The translations under genes and the position numbers were made by a program. Below are positions 1 through 12,403 of a stretch of DNA of 64,000 nt, piece by piece. The number at the start of each line of letters is the position of its first letter. Position 1 is the first letter of the stretch. The notes under the pieces were generated by a model. That model saw nothing but the letters and a program-made list of their open reading frames with translations, was not told where the DNA came from and did not search any database. Origin of the DNA: Welwitschia mirabilis (lineage: Eukaryota > Gnetophyta > Gnetopsida > Welwitschiales). The stretch is taken from NCBI GenBank assembly GCA_051453625.1, contig JBOZIK010000001.1, positions 228,236,386 through 228,300,385 of the forward strand. The letters run 5' to 3'.

Positions 1-77
1 TGAGCATTTATCTGTTAGTTTATCTGCAAAACAACTCAAAATATCCTATCAAATACACTTAAGTTGGCGGTGCAACA
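1..77 (-). repeat. Terminus of an inverted D-family (Athila) LTR, cut by the window edge
   Basis: The block around 33-77 matches the reverse complement of the first bases of the D1 LTR, and also the end of solo LTR D2 near 39545-39628. It ends in CAACA, the complement of the LTR start TGTTG. The sequence to its right shows no polypurine tract of D1 type. Whether this is a solo LTR or one end of an element outside the window cannot be told. Confidence 0.6.
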
Positions 78-470
78 ATAGGTATCAAGCTTCTTAATTT
101 ATTTTTGTTTACATACTTTTATAATTAGAGTGAATGGCATTCCATTCCACCTAAATAATATGGGATAATTCCTTTTTCATTTTTCTAAAAGAACATAACT
201 TCCTAAAACCTATGCTAATACCACATAAAAAATAAACCTATCTAACTAATTGATACTAAGGCACACATGAAAAATATTATGTGCAACATTATGATGATTA
301 CACTAGACCACATAATATAACATCTTCTATATGTTCAAAGATTATTCTTGCATGAGTCTTGTTTCTTCTAAAAATTCTTAATGCTTGAAAAGTAAACTTA
401 TCAAAAAAAAAATATTACCATTTCTTAACTAATATATTTAAACTCTAAATCTTATAATTAAAATGAATTT
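78..470. other. AT-rich stretch with no recognisable feature
   Basis: I see no coding frame, RNA gene or repeat relationship to the rest of the window here. Confidence 0.5.
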
Positions 471-765
471 TCATAGATTGTTGAATGAGGTAATAAAATA
501 GGGAAACCCAGAAATCACTAGATAAGATAATGGAACTAATAATCCATAGATTATTGAATGAGGTAGGGAAAATATGAAACCACATATTATTGAATGAGAA
601 AGTGGTATTAATAATCCATAAATCAACAAATGAGGTAGTAAAAAAATAAATATAGGACCATAGATTGCTAAATGAGGTAGTGGTAGTGATGATCCACAAA
701 TTGCTAAATAAGGCAGTAGACAAATAAAACCCACAAATCATCAAATAAGGTAGTGATAAATCATA
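471..765. repeat. 36-bp minisatellite, eight diverged units with a dimeric pattern
   Basis: Units start at 471, 507, 544, 580, 616, 658, 694 and 730. Six are 36 bp, one is 37 and one is 42. The core reads like CCATAGATTGTTGAATGAGG. Odd units end in an A-rich tail and units 2, 4 and 6 end in TAATAAT or TGATGAT, so the array has a roughly 72-bp higher-order period. Because 36 is a multiple of three, the minus strand reads as an open frame with a 12-residue period (motif SFxNLWII), which probably explains the open frames here. I do not take them as a gene. Confidence 0.8.
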
Positions 766-1344
766 TAAAAAACATTAATCTAATTTCTATTTCCATGAAA
801 ATATAATGCTTAATTATTTAAATTATTTCTTCTTATCTATTCTTAATCTATTCGGTATCTTGGAATTCTTTTTACCTTTATCTTTACCTTACCTGGGCCA
901 TGTTAGGGATTATGATCATTCACAGTTCCTACTCCATACTATTTTATGTTAAACAGAACTTAAAATTGAGCATAGTAAAATATGATTTATCTTACTAATG
1001 AGGGCATGTGAAAATGAAATATTTACTATCTAGCTTGTACTTGAAAAATGTTAATTAGATGATTCATTTCCTAGTGTAAGAAGAAATTGACAGTCTTTTA
1101 TCTATAATAAACTTTATCTTTAGATTGTATATTATTTGTTGTTTATTCTTATTTATGTTTTAGACCACTATTTGATAAATTACAAGCACTATATGAAAAG
1201 GTAGGAAAAAAATAGAAAATAAAAATAAAACCTCACTATTATTTGTAAACAAAATTTAATCTATAATTAATTTCATAAGAAATGATTGTACTATGTACTT
1301 TTTTAAAAAATATATACATATACTAATAAATTATAAGTAAAGAT
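766..1344. other. AT-rich left flank of the outer copia element
   Basis: No gene or repeat is recognisable. The five bases before the copia LTR (AAGAT, 1340-1344) do not match those after its 3' LTR (ATCCT, 52224-52228), so no TSD is visible. Confidence 0.45.
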
Positions 1345-1485
1345 TATTAAATACTAGTAAAGTAAAATCATCTTTTAGTTTTCTATTTTTACCTCTTTAG
1401 TTTTCTATATCATAACTCACAGTGCATTTTTGTAAACTTTTAATTTATAAGACTTAACTTTTAATATTTCTTAAATTATGTTTAG
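1345..1485 (+). repeat. Copia C 5' LTR, first part
   Basis: It begins TATTAAATACTAG, against TGTTAAATATTAG at 51616, so the terminal TG has become TA. It aligns with 51616-51760 and stops at TTTAG (1481-1485), which is also the TSD of element B1. The LTR resumes at 20455. Confidence 0.75.
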
Positions 1486-1613
1486 TGTTCATGATGAAAG
1501 TTCCCTTTGCTTATATCTATCATTAATATATGGTAATTTAGAAGATCCTCCTAGGGATACAAATCTTGTATGGCCAAATCCATATTTTACTAAAAATATA
1601 AAGAATTCCCTTT
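1486..1613 (-). repeat. B1 left (3') LTR, first part
   Basis: The block 1512-1605 aligns with 19180-19270 in the right LTR of B1 (shared run TATCTATCATTAATATAT). It is cut at 1613 by element A; the LTR resumes at about 11221. Confidence 0.75.
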
Positions 1614-3372
1614 TGTAACATCTCATTTTCACACTTAGAAACTTCATGTAGCATTGATTCCAAATTGTAACATCCTAGTTTTCTCCAAAAGCTATAAATG
1701 TTACTATATGTAATATTCACAATATTTCTCATCATGAATATGCACTAGATTAAATTTCATCATGATTTAAACCATATCGCATTATAATACCAAAATTTTA
1801 TTATAAGGAAGCAAATACACCATGATAAGAACATGTTGAAGAACAAGTCAAATCATAAATAGCTTCAGAGAATAATAGGTGAATTACAGTGTTTACATAT
1901 CATTCATAGAAAATTTACAATAATAGTATCCTTTCACATGCTACAACTATAAGTACATAGAAAATGAAATAAGTAGCAAGGTATCCCAAGCCATCAACAA
2001 AAAGCACTTTTTTTGCTATGATCAAAATCCATGCTAGTAGCTAACCTGCATATATAATGTATGAGAATTATGAAATCATCACAATTCCCAATATGTTTCA
2101 TTGAAAGGATTAGGTGAAAAAGGAAAGTTTCAAGGATAAGAAAGGATTTCTCAAGAAAATTGATATGTGATATAAACAAATCAAGAATCTAATGCTAATA
2201 ATTTAAGATGTACTTTCAATATTCCAAGTGCATTACAAAATATGTTCCAATAATAGTTTTAATTTATTTGATTGCAATCATCCAGAGGGGTCTCATCTAC
2301 TTCCTTTACTCTCTAGAGATAATTTGTAATAACTTGCATGCATAATATCTAGAGGGATCCTCATATGCTTCCTTTACACTATGGAGGTAATTTTATTGTA
2401 ATCCAACACATCTAAAGGAGTCTCATCTACTCCCTTTACTTTCTAGAAGACGTTTTTGAGCAAACCAGAATATAACAATATAAGCCAATAATGTGACAAG
2501 CTCAAACATCATGGGAAGGGGAAAAGACAAAGAAATCTTAAACAAAACATGACATTTAAATTACATGTAGAATTTACAAGCTTTTGATAGTGTACAAAAT
2601 AAATAAGTTCTCAAGGAATGCAAAACATAATAATAGAGAGAAATGCAAGAAATAGAGAAGAACATTCAAGAACAGATGAGGTCCATAAACCATTCAGAAA
2701 TGAAATGAAAAATCATGAAACCTTACAAGAATTGAATGAAGGCTATAATTCATACCCAAATAAATATGAATATTCAAATACTTTGAAGGTTCCAAGCTCT
2801 AAGAATCTAAGGCTTTATCTAAGCTTCAAGATTAAAATGACAATATTCAATAGTGAGAACTTCCCCAAGATGAATATATAAGAAGAAAAGGGTTTTATTT
2901 ATAGTAGAAAGTATAGTATGATAAAAAGACACCATAAGGGAGTGATATAGGTAGAATAAGTAATATGGTAATAGTGGTGAAGGTGGTGAAAGTGCTGGAA
3001 GAGATGTGATGTAAGTGTTGGGAGGTGTGGGAGTGATGGAAGTGATGGGAGGTGTGGAAGTGATGGAAGTGATGGAAATTCTGTAAATCATGCAAGGTTA
3101 CTAGGAATTTTAATATAATAATAATAATAATAACAATGCTCCACATGTAAATTAAAATAATTCTCATAACTAGATAACTATTTTCCATAAATGAAATGAA
3201 TTAGCCATGAAAATTAAATCCCTAAAATTTTCAATAAGGCAATATTAAAAAATGAAAAGAATTATTGCATAAAGTTTTCTCAATAAAAATTTCATAATTG
3301 AGTACATAAATTAAACTAGCATATGACATTAAGAATTATATAAAAAGTTCTCAAATCTTGAAGATCTAGACA
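1614..3372 (-). repeat. Element A, left LTR
   Basis: It starts TGTAACATCTC and ends near GATCTAGACA. It aligns along its whole length with 9404-11220, including the shared landmarks CCAAATTGTAACATC, ATTTACAATAATAGTATCC and CTCCACATGTAAATTAAA (CTTCACATG in the other copy). Small open frames inside it, such as 2618-2881, are not conserved in the other copy and are not genes. Confidence 0.75.
2960..3080. repeat. G-rich GTGATGGAA / GGTGTGG minisatellite in the A LTR
   Basis: The plus strand is an irregular array of GTGATGGAA and GGAGGTGTGG words. The other LTR has a shorter version at about 10805-10890, so the array changed length after the two LTRs were made, or before and independently in one of them. 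Confidence 0.6.
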
Positions 3373-6300
3373 TGAAATTTCTCTACTCTTAAGAAGTTTA
3401 ATCCTTAAAACATGAATAATAACACTTAATACTTTACTATAATACATCTAATTCATATTTCCAAGTAGTTTCTTACTTATTCTCTTCTACTAATTGTACT
3501 TAAAAAGTAAAATTTATCTTCTACAATGAAATACAAATTGTTAAATAAGTCAAAATGTTGCTAAATAGATAATGATTATCATGGTAACACTAATTGTTGC
3601 TTGTATCTAATATGATCAGGTCTTTAAAAATTTTCTTCTTTTTCTACTCTTGCTTTAACTTAATGANNNNNNNNNNNNNNNNNNNNNNNNNNNNNNNNNN
3701 NNNNNNNNNNNNNNNNNNNNNNNNNNNNNNNNNNNNNNNNNNNNNNNNNNNNNNNNNNNNNNNNNNNNNNNNNNNNNNNNNNNNNNNNNNNNNNNNNNNN
3801 NNNNNNNNNNNNNNNNNNNNNNNNNNNNNNNNNNNNNNNNNNNNNNNNNNNNNNNNNNNNNNNNNNNNNNNNNNNNNNNNNNNNNNNNNNNNNNNNNNNN
3901 NNNNNNNNNNNNNNNNNNNNNNNNNNNNNNNNNNNNNNNNNNNNNNNNNNNNNNNNNNNNNNNNNNNNNNNNNNNNNNNNNNNNNNNNNNNNNNNNNNNN
4001 NNNNNNNNNNNNNNNNNNNNNNNNNNNNNNNNNNNNNNNNNNNNNNNNNNNNNNNNNNNNNNNNNNNNNNNNNNNNNNNNNNNNNNNNNNNNNNNNNNNN
4101 NNNNNNNNNNNNNNNNNNNNNNNNNNNNNNNNNNNNNNNNNNNNNNNNNNNNNNNNNNNNNNNNNNNNNNNNNNNNNNNNNNNNNNNNNNNNNNNNNNNN
4201 NNNNNNNNNNNNNNNNNNNNNNNNNNNNNNNNNNNNNNNNNNNNNNNNNNNNNNNNNNNNNNNNNNNNNNNNNNNNNNNNNNNNNNNNNNNNNNNNNNNN
4301 NNNNNNNNNNNNNNNNNNNNNNNNNNNNNNNNNNNNNNNNNNNNNNNNNNNNNNNNNNNNNNNNNNNNNNNNNNNNNNNNNNNAAATGGTTGAAAACCCT
4401 TTAATTTCATAAGCCAAGATATCTCAACAACCTTCTTTCTTCAACTAAAATCAAACTAATCTTAGATTATCTAATCATAAGTTGTAAAAATATTGGAACA
4501 TGACAATCTTTTGCTCCAAATTGTGACACTCACTTTGAATATGTTAAGTAAATACTTGTCAAGCCTAAGCTCATAAATTATAAGTCTCTTTTACTCTGCA
4601 CTCCTTGTTGTGTAATTTCAATGCCTTTTCAACATTTCTAATTGTATATTCAAGTTGAGTTTCCACATTAAATATTATTATGTACAATATAGCACTCAAT
4701 GTATGATAAGTAAAAAAACTTACTAATATATTTTCCTACTTTTTTTTTTAATTTTTGATGAAAATAATAAGATATGTACTAAGTAACTTGAAAAGATGAA
4801 ATTAAGTAGATAATCTAATAATGAAAATCTAGATTTTCAAACAAATATGGCTTACAAAGAACGTATAAACTCATGAGAAATTTTAAAAGTTAACTAGAAA
4901 CTAAGTGTTTGAAGGTAAAAGGTAGTGATCCATACTTTGATAATTAAAGGATGTTAAGATTAATTGACTACCTACATGAGCTAGCTCTCCTAGATAAAAA
5001 TAGATTTAGTTAGAATGAAGGTTAGTAGTAAGCTTTTAGCTAAGGTTCTAGAATTAATGTCTCAAGCATTGTCCAAATGACTCTGGCAACTAGAGATGAC
5101 ATGGAATTCCTATCAAAGCAGAAATCAAACTCTATTCTTTTCTTTTAAGAATAACCAAGAAATTAATTTATAGACAAAATAGTATTGAATGAAAGTAAGA
5201 GTAATTATAAGAATTTAATGTATAAGTCTTATATAATGATTAATCATCTATGTTATCTAAGTGGCAATGAGGAAATTTCATAACCATCCATAATGGAATG
5301 GGTAGAGTTCAATAGAATGAACTAATAAGTCCATGCACATACAAATTAAAAGAATATGAAGATGTTGTAGATACAATTGCAAACACTAAATCCTAATCCT
5401 CCATATTTACACTCAATAAGTACTAATAGACCTAGCATTTTCTAATAAGTTGATCCTAATTAGGGCTACACTAAGCTACCCACAAATCATTGAATTAGTT
5501 AAAGTATCCAACAATGGATATTAAAAGTATGAGCTAAATATCATCCTTCATATAAGGCAATAATAAAAATAAATCTCCTTTACATGATAATTATTATCTT
5601 GAAAAGACCTTCTAAATGTAGGAACTGAATTTTAATAACTAAAAATTTTGAAGACAATATGATACTTGTAATCTTCTAAAAAATTTTCCAAAGTCAAAAT
5701 AAAAGGTTAAAAGTTTGATGCTATTTTGTTTCTCAAACAATAAGACAATTTAATATCCTTAATGGATTTTTCTATAACTAGGCAAGATACAAAACTGCTA
5801 TTTCACTATAAGAAGAGGTATCTAGAAATAATTACTAGTAAGCTTAAATGTCTTGATTAAAGTTTAGGACCATTGTGTAATTAACATTCTATATGATTCT
5901 ATAAATATTTATAAGTTTCATAAAAACTTATGTTTAAAATTTTTGAAATTCTATATATTTAACTAGCTTATCTCTATAATATGACCTTTTAGCTATTAAG
6001 AATGATCTAGATAATGACATTACATTTTAGTACTTATATGTGATAAGTTTAATTAGTAACTTCTATTTTCTTATCCTTGAAGGTATTTATTTATCAATTA
6101 GTAAAATTACTCAATAATTATAATCCTTAGCTTAGATTTTCTATAGCCCAAGATTTCAACTCATTCATACTTTGATATCAAATAAAGTACTTGGATTTTA
6201 AAACAACTAAAACTTTAAATAGTAAGAAATTATCATTGATATTTTTTATAGAATATTCTTAGACTAAGAATACCATCTTCATAATGTCCTTATCATAAAA

Positions 6301-9300
6301 TATTATCTATGCATAATATCCTCATATACTCATGAATTCATTATAAAACCTAGGACTATATGTTTATGTTGTATTAAGTATTTTATCAAATCTAGGTACA
6401 AGTCTAATCTACTTAATAATTATCCAAGAATGCACATAAAAAGCCATGTGTAAAATGAATAAGAACTACAAGTTTATGTTATCATATTAATTAAAAGTAA
6501 TTTGTTTATCCTAAGAGTTCCAATAATTTATGAATAAGTCTAATTAAATATATCTTGGTTTTGTAAAAAAACAAAATGATGCCTAAAAGGCTTAAAACTA
6601 TAACCCACGATACTTATCTATTTTTAATATCATTTCATATATGTGAGATATTATAAACAAGTTATATTAGCATCTCTAATAGGAATGATAACACACTTCT
6701 CTCCTCAACAAGTTAACTGTAAAAAGGGGCAATGGATTAGATTTGAACCTAAGACCCACTCGTTCCTCTACATTTTAGATAACTGACTACATTGCTACCT
6801 ACAGCTTGCCTAAACTTTTCATTTTATAGGAATTTTGATATGTTGTCAATGCTCTTCTAGTTTAGTTTGCTAAGTTTAAAGACATGTTGAATGGCATATT
6901 CTTGATCATGGATGATATCATAAAGAGAACAAAAATCTTTGAAATACTACACTATGGAAACCTAGCTTTTTATCATGTTTACTATGTAAAAGTTAACTAC
7001 GAGATGTGATTCAAGTGGATAATGTCAGATTATACATGCATTACAGGTAAAGCCTCAAAATATCATTTTAGGAACACAGGTCCCAAACTTTGCCTAACAC
7101 AAAATTATGCCTTAATTCATTTGCATTTATAGAGTTATCTGCAGTCCTTCCATTTTTATTTACAAAACCTTAGGAAACTAATACAATTAGAATCCCATTC
7201 CTAACTTGTTCATTTACAAAAATAATAGCCATTGATCTTGAATTTTCTTCCAATAACTATTTTTTAGAGCTTCTACCTTTACTTAGTTAGAAAACCTAAA
7301 AGAATTAAGGTTTCTTTATTTTTTTCTTAAGATCTATATTATTGTAAGTGGAAATCTTAGGAGGGAGCTTTGCCCCTCTAATTATTGCATGCCATCTTTT
7401 AGGTCCATGTCTTATAGCTCTGCATTTTAAACTAATCAACACATATATGATCTAAGGTAAAACTATATCATACTAAAGAATGGACACTAAAGAAGGTAGA
7501 TAATGTGTCTTACAAGGCTAATAATGCATGCATTGGAAGTAAGGGATATTGACAAAAGAAGAAGAACTGTGATACCAGGAGAAGAGGAGAAGGATTAGCA
7601 TGAAAATAGTGGTTTGTTTAATGCAAATGCTTGGACCCTTACTAAACTAACACACTATCAAATGATATGTTCTCTACTAATATCTTAGTTTCAAGTAGAA
7701 TTTTTATGATGAATAGAAAGGACTACACTGCAAAAACGAAGAGGCATAGTTTTGAATTGTAGAGAAGAAGATACACAAGGAAGCATGCCGAGAGAGGAAA
7801 TGTAATGGAGAGAAAGGATGTGAAAGAGAAAGGGAGATACACTAGTATTTACCCCTTTCCATGCTCTACATGTTTGATGCAAGCCTCGACCAAATGTAAT
7901 TTTTACAACAAATCTCTATTTGCATATAAATTCAAGTGAGGTCATCCAAATGCCAATCCATATGGGCATCAAAGATTTATTCTGCCTAGCTACTTCAATC
8001 ATTATAGACATTCATCAAATGGAAAAATGAATACTCTGAGTTAAAGTTGACATTAATTTGCACATTCCACTAATTCATGCTTTTAAAATGCAACCACTAT
8101 GGTAGTTTAATTACATAATTTAGTTGTTTCTTTTATCTATTATGTGGCTTAATTAATTTAGTGATAAGGATCCTATTGTATTAAGGTGAAAAAGGATGGT
8201 TCAATTCTCTTTATGATCACATTTTAATTTCCATTAATGACTACAATTATAACTAATGTTATATTTTTGAAACATCATCCTTTTTAACATGTTACTCTTA
8301 GTGTAATGATAAAGAAAAAGGGTGTTGGAAAAGAGGTCATGGCTCCAAATCCCATGTGACCCACTCTTTATTGAAATCTAATACATCTAATAAATATTTT
8401 AACATTTAATGCTTTTAATAAATAATGAACTATGTAAAGTCAAGAAATATAACACATTATTATAATAAAATTATGAATAATATCGAATCTAAAAACATTA
8501 CTAACTTGCCTATTACTTAGAGGTAATAATTCATTCACCTCTATATTATCATGTAACGTAACTTCTTTAAGTTAATTCTAACTCCTTTCATAATTAATTC
8601 AATAATAATTAAGTTTATGGAACAATAAATTTCTTTGAAACATCTTTGGTTTCTCAATAGTCAAGCATTATTGATATTTTTTCAAGAATATTTCATGAAA
8701 AATTAAAACTATCTAAATAAAATTCTTAAAATAAAATATGTATATACATTTCAATCAGCTTGTTCATAAGAAATATTAATATTAATGATCAAAGTTATAG
8801 AATCTTCACCTAAAAGCTTAAATAGATAGATGTTTTCAAAAGGAAAATTACAAGGAATGAAGCCAAAAATAATCTTCCTAGATTTATAAAAACATTAATG
8901 AGTAATCATATCCAAGAATGAGAATATTTTATAGGAGACAATCAGCTTTAACTTCTCTTTTCTTCATTCCTCAAAGCATTTATGTTAACAAGCCTTCACC
9001 TAAAGTGGTAATATTTAATGCAATTTCTTATTCAACTTCTAGATAAAATTGTTAGTTATTCTTGTCTTTGGGCAATTTGCAATCTTAGAAAATTAACTAC
9101 TCCCACTAATATTATTCTTCTTACTATTGTAATACTTGGATGCATAAGATTAAGTGTGAGCTAGTTTTGTAGCATCTGAATGTTTTAAATATTCTTGATA
9201 TTACTTTTAGAAATTTCTTGATTCCCTCAAATGTAAAATAATCCTTTTAGATCCTAAAGATGATTAAAAAACTTTAATTTAATACTTGTTAAATATATGA

Positions 9301-9388
9301 TATCATAATAACAATTATGCCCATTTGAATTACAACCTAAGTTCTAATGCTAAGATGTATGATATCTAGTGAAATCGTAATCCTAGAT
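3373..9388 (-). other. Interior of element A, no coding domain recognised
   Basis: About 6 kb, including 717 N. Stops are dense in all frames and I could not find gag zinc-finger, protease, RT (YxDD-like), RNase H or integrase signatures on either strand. A purine-rich island lies at 7540-7840. Two short passages resemble the internal promoter B box of tRNA-derived sequences (near 6740 and 8335), but no tRNA fold supports them. The interior may be that of a large non-coding LTR derivative, or a pol region decayed past recognition. Confidence 0.4.
3667..4383. other. Assembly gap (717 N)
   Basis: Run of N inside element A. Long open frames reported across it are artefacts. Confidence 0.99.
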
Positions 9389-9400
9389 ACTCTGATAACA
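9389..9400 (-). other. Primer-binding site of element A (tRNA-iMet type)
   Basis: The minus strand reads TGTTATCAGAGT, against the classical plant site TGGTATCAGAGC: ten of twelve bases agree. It lies three bases from the right LTR of A, which is where the primer site of a minus-strand element must be. Confidence 0.65.
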
Positions 9401-9403
9401 AAT

Positions 9404-11220
9404 TTTAATGTCCTCTTTTTCAAACTTAAAAACTTCACGTAGCTCTAATTCCAAATTGTAACATCTTAGTTTTAGCCCAAAACTACAAATGTTACTATAT
9501 GTGATGTTCGCAACATTTCTCATCATAAAAATGCACTAGATTAAATTTTAAATGAGTTAAACCATATCTCATTCTAATACCAAAATTTTATTATAAGAAG
9601 GAAATTACACCATGATAATGATATATTAAAGAATAAATCAAATCATAAATAGCTTTAGAGAATAATAGATGAATTACAATGTTTACATATCATTCATAGA
9701 AAATTTACAATAATAGTATCCTTTCACATGCTATAACTACAAGTACATAAAACGGAAAATAAGTAGCAAGTTATACGAAGTCACTAGCAACAAGCACTTC
9801 TTTTTCTATGATCAGAAACAATGCTAGAAGCCAACCTACACATATAATATGGTATGAGAATTGTGAAATCATCATAATCCCTAGTATGGTTCATGATAAG
9901 GCTTAGGCAAAAATGGAAAGTTTCAAGGATAAGAAAGGATTTCTCAAGAAAATCAATATGTGACCCAGACAAATCAAAATGCAATGCCAATAATTCAAGA
10001 TGTACTTTCAATAATTCAATTGCATTACAAAATATGTTCCAATAACAATTTAAATTTATTTGATTACAATCATCTAGAGGAATCTCATCCACTCCCTTTA
10101 CTCTCTGGAGGTAATTTATAATGACTTGCATACATAATATCTAGAGGGGATTTCATCTATTTCCTTTGCTCTTTAGAGAAATGTTTTAGGAAAACCATAG
10201 TATAACAATACAAGTCAATAATCTCATAAGCTCAAACATTATGGGAAGGATTAAAGATAGAGAAATCTTAAACAAAACATAACATTCGAATTACATATAG
10301 AATTTACAAGCTTTTAATAGTATATAAAATAAAAAAGCCCTCAAGGAATACATAACATAATAATAGAGAAATGCAAGAAATGGATTAAAATATTCAAGAA
10401 TAAATGAGGTCCATAAATAATCTAGTAATGAAANNNNNNNNNNNNNNNNNNNNNNNNNNNNNNNNNNNNNNNNNNNNNNNNNNNNNNNNNNNNNNNNNNN
10501 NNNNNNNNNNNNNNNNNNNNNNNNNNNNNNNNNATAATCTAGTAATGAAATGAAAAATCATAAAACCTTACAAGAAGTGAATGAAAGCCATAAATCATAC
10601 TCGAATAAATAGGAAGATTCAAAGACTTTGAAGGTTACAAGCTCCAAGGTTTTAAGGCTGTATCCAAGCTCCAAAATTAAGATGGTAAGATTTAATAGTG
10701 AGAACTTTCTCAAAATTGAAATATGAGAAGAGAAGGGTCCTATTTTTAGTATAAATTATAAGATGATAAAAAGACATCATAAGGGAGTGGTAGGTAGAAT
10801 AAATGATATGGTGAATGCAGTGGAAGGTGTGGAAGTAAGGAAGTGGTGTGTGAAAGTGGTGGGAGATGTGGAATTAATGGAAGTAATGGAAATTCTATAA
10901 CCCTTACTAGGCCACTAGGCATTTTAATATCGGAATAATAATAACAATAACGCTTCACATGTAAATTAAAATATTTCCCATAACCAATTATTTCTAGAAT
11001 CACAGAATAATATTTTCCATAAATGAAACGAATTAGCCAGAAAAATTAAATCACTACAATTTTCAATAAGGTAATATTTAAAAATGCAAAGAATTATTGC
11101 AAATGTTTTCTCAATGAAAAGTGCACCACTAAAAAATTAATATAAATACATACATAAATTAAACTAGCTTATGACATTAAGAATTATATAAAAATTTTAC
11201 AAACCTTAAAGATCTATACA
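9404..11220 (-). repeat. Element A, right LTR
   Basis: Second copy of the LTR at 1614-3372. It starts TTTAATGTCC, where the other copy has TGTAACATC. It contains a 100-N gap at 10434-10533 whose flanks overlap by 17 bases. Removing the gap and one overlap gives about 1700 bp, close to the other copy. Confidence 0.75.
10434..10533. other. Assembly gap (100 N) with overlapping flanks
   Basis: ATAATCTAGTAATGAAA ends at 10433 and begins again at 10534. An exact 17-base overlap around a default-length gap suggests two contigs that should be merged. Confidence 0.95.
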
Positions 11221-12403
11221 TGACTCATTTTTAATATAGTTTCAATGCTATTATTTCTCAAAGATAGACGATAAAAGCTATTAGTAAATTAAATAGAAAA
11301 ATAGAGAGTAGTAGAGAGTGAAATGATATTAGAGATCTAGGAATGGGACATAGCATTCAACTAACATAATAACTTATTAGAAAAGCATTATTACTTAAAA
11401 GGAAAACATGTAAATTTACTTTTAGCTCATTCACAATGATATAATCCCTATGATCATGAGTATTTCATTAATCTGAGTTTAATCATAATGACATAATCTC
11501 ATCCATCATAGATATGAGGGTGATATAACCACGAAACCCAGACTTCCTAACAATAATAAAATAAGCATGAAAAGTAGAGGTCTTCCATGATTTATCAAAT
11601 AAACATTCAGGTTATGCAAGATAGAATGTAAAGTAAAATCACTAAATTAGATATTAAAGTAAAAACATGACTCAGTCAATCTTAGGTATAACAAGTATAA
11701 CAGTAACAAATTGATATCAAAGTAATGCACTAAGAAGATGTATTACTTTATTATTATAATAAGTAAATCATACAATTTAGAAATGTACTCATGCTAAACC
11801 AGAAAGCATGATGTTAGCTTGATATCTAGCCCATCCCTATGGGAGGCTTAAAAAGAACTTATAACCAATGCTCTAATCTCTTTGAAATATTTCAATGAAA
11901 TTCATCCTTAAAATGAAGTGAGTTAGGGTATTCATAGACAAAAATTAGGGTTTTTAATTAGGATTTATAAGGCCTAATGAGATTATACTAAAAACTATCC
12001 AAAGGACATAAAATAATTCTTTAGTTATAGGGCCAAATTAAGGGGTTCTTCTTAGAAACTATTCATCACTCATCTTCTATTTTCAAAAATAATGATAATG
12101 AATTGCATGCATTAAGAGGACTTAGGAAAATGACAAGGGTACTATTTCACTTCAAGATACTAATTTCACTATTCCTAGGATAGGCGTCACCACTAATTAT
12201 GTTCAAAATAGCTCCTACTCCTATCATGATGCTCTTAATGTCACATTTATCTAATAAAATGATACTATTTAATAATAATAATAGTAAGATAGGATTTTCA
12301 TAGCCTTGGTGAAAGAAATACATAAAACTACCATGATAGTTAATTAAACTTACTAATAAGGCCTTAATTCCTTAATATAAATGTCAATTTCTAAGTATTA
12401 TTA
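11221..12403 (-). repeat. B1 left (3') LTR, second part
   Basis: It aligns with 19270-20454; shared words include CATAATCTCATCCATCATAG (19-20 base blocks near 11486-11510 and 19540-19560). It ends TATTATTA where the right LTR has TATTAGCA. Confidence 0.75.

Larger units (their letters stand above)
1614..11220 (-). mobile_element. Element A: LTR retrotransposon with iMet primer site, inserted in the B1 LTR
   Basis: Two direct copies of a roughly 1.7-kb LTR (1614-3372 and 9404-11220) flank about 6 kb of interior. A minus-strand primer site like that of tRNA-iMet lies beside the right LTR (9389-9400), and a pyrimidine-rich run beside the left LTR (3375-3390) would be the complement of a polypurine tract, so the element reads leftwards. 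I recognise no gag or pol motif in the interior. The left flank CCTTT and right flank CATTT, about 6 bases inside the drawn end, may be a decayed TSD, so the right boundary is uncertain by about 6-8 bases. Confidence 0.65.

Noticed and set aside
2618-2881. 87-codon open frame
   Set aside because: It lies inside the LTR of element A and is not kept in the other LTR copy.
3594-4417. Long open frames over the N run here, and similar ones at 30370, 34407, 45623, 49390 and 61392
   Set aside because: They consist of undetermined bases and carry no coding evidence.
7691-7882. Minus-strand open frame in element A
   Set aside because: It is the complement of a purine-rich island; no motif or conservation supports it.
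6738-8355. tRNA B-box-like words near 6740 (GATTTGAACCTAAGACCC) and 8335 (GGCTCCAAATCCCATGTGAC)
   Set aside because: No A box at the right distance and no cloverleaf; at best remnants of a tRNA-derived SINE.
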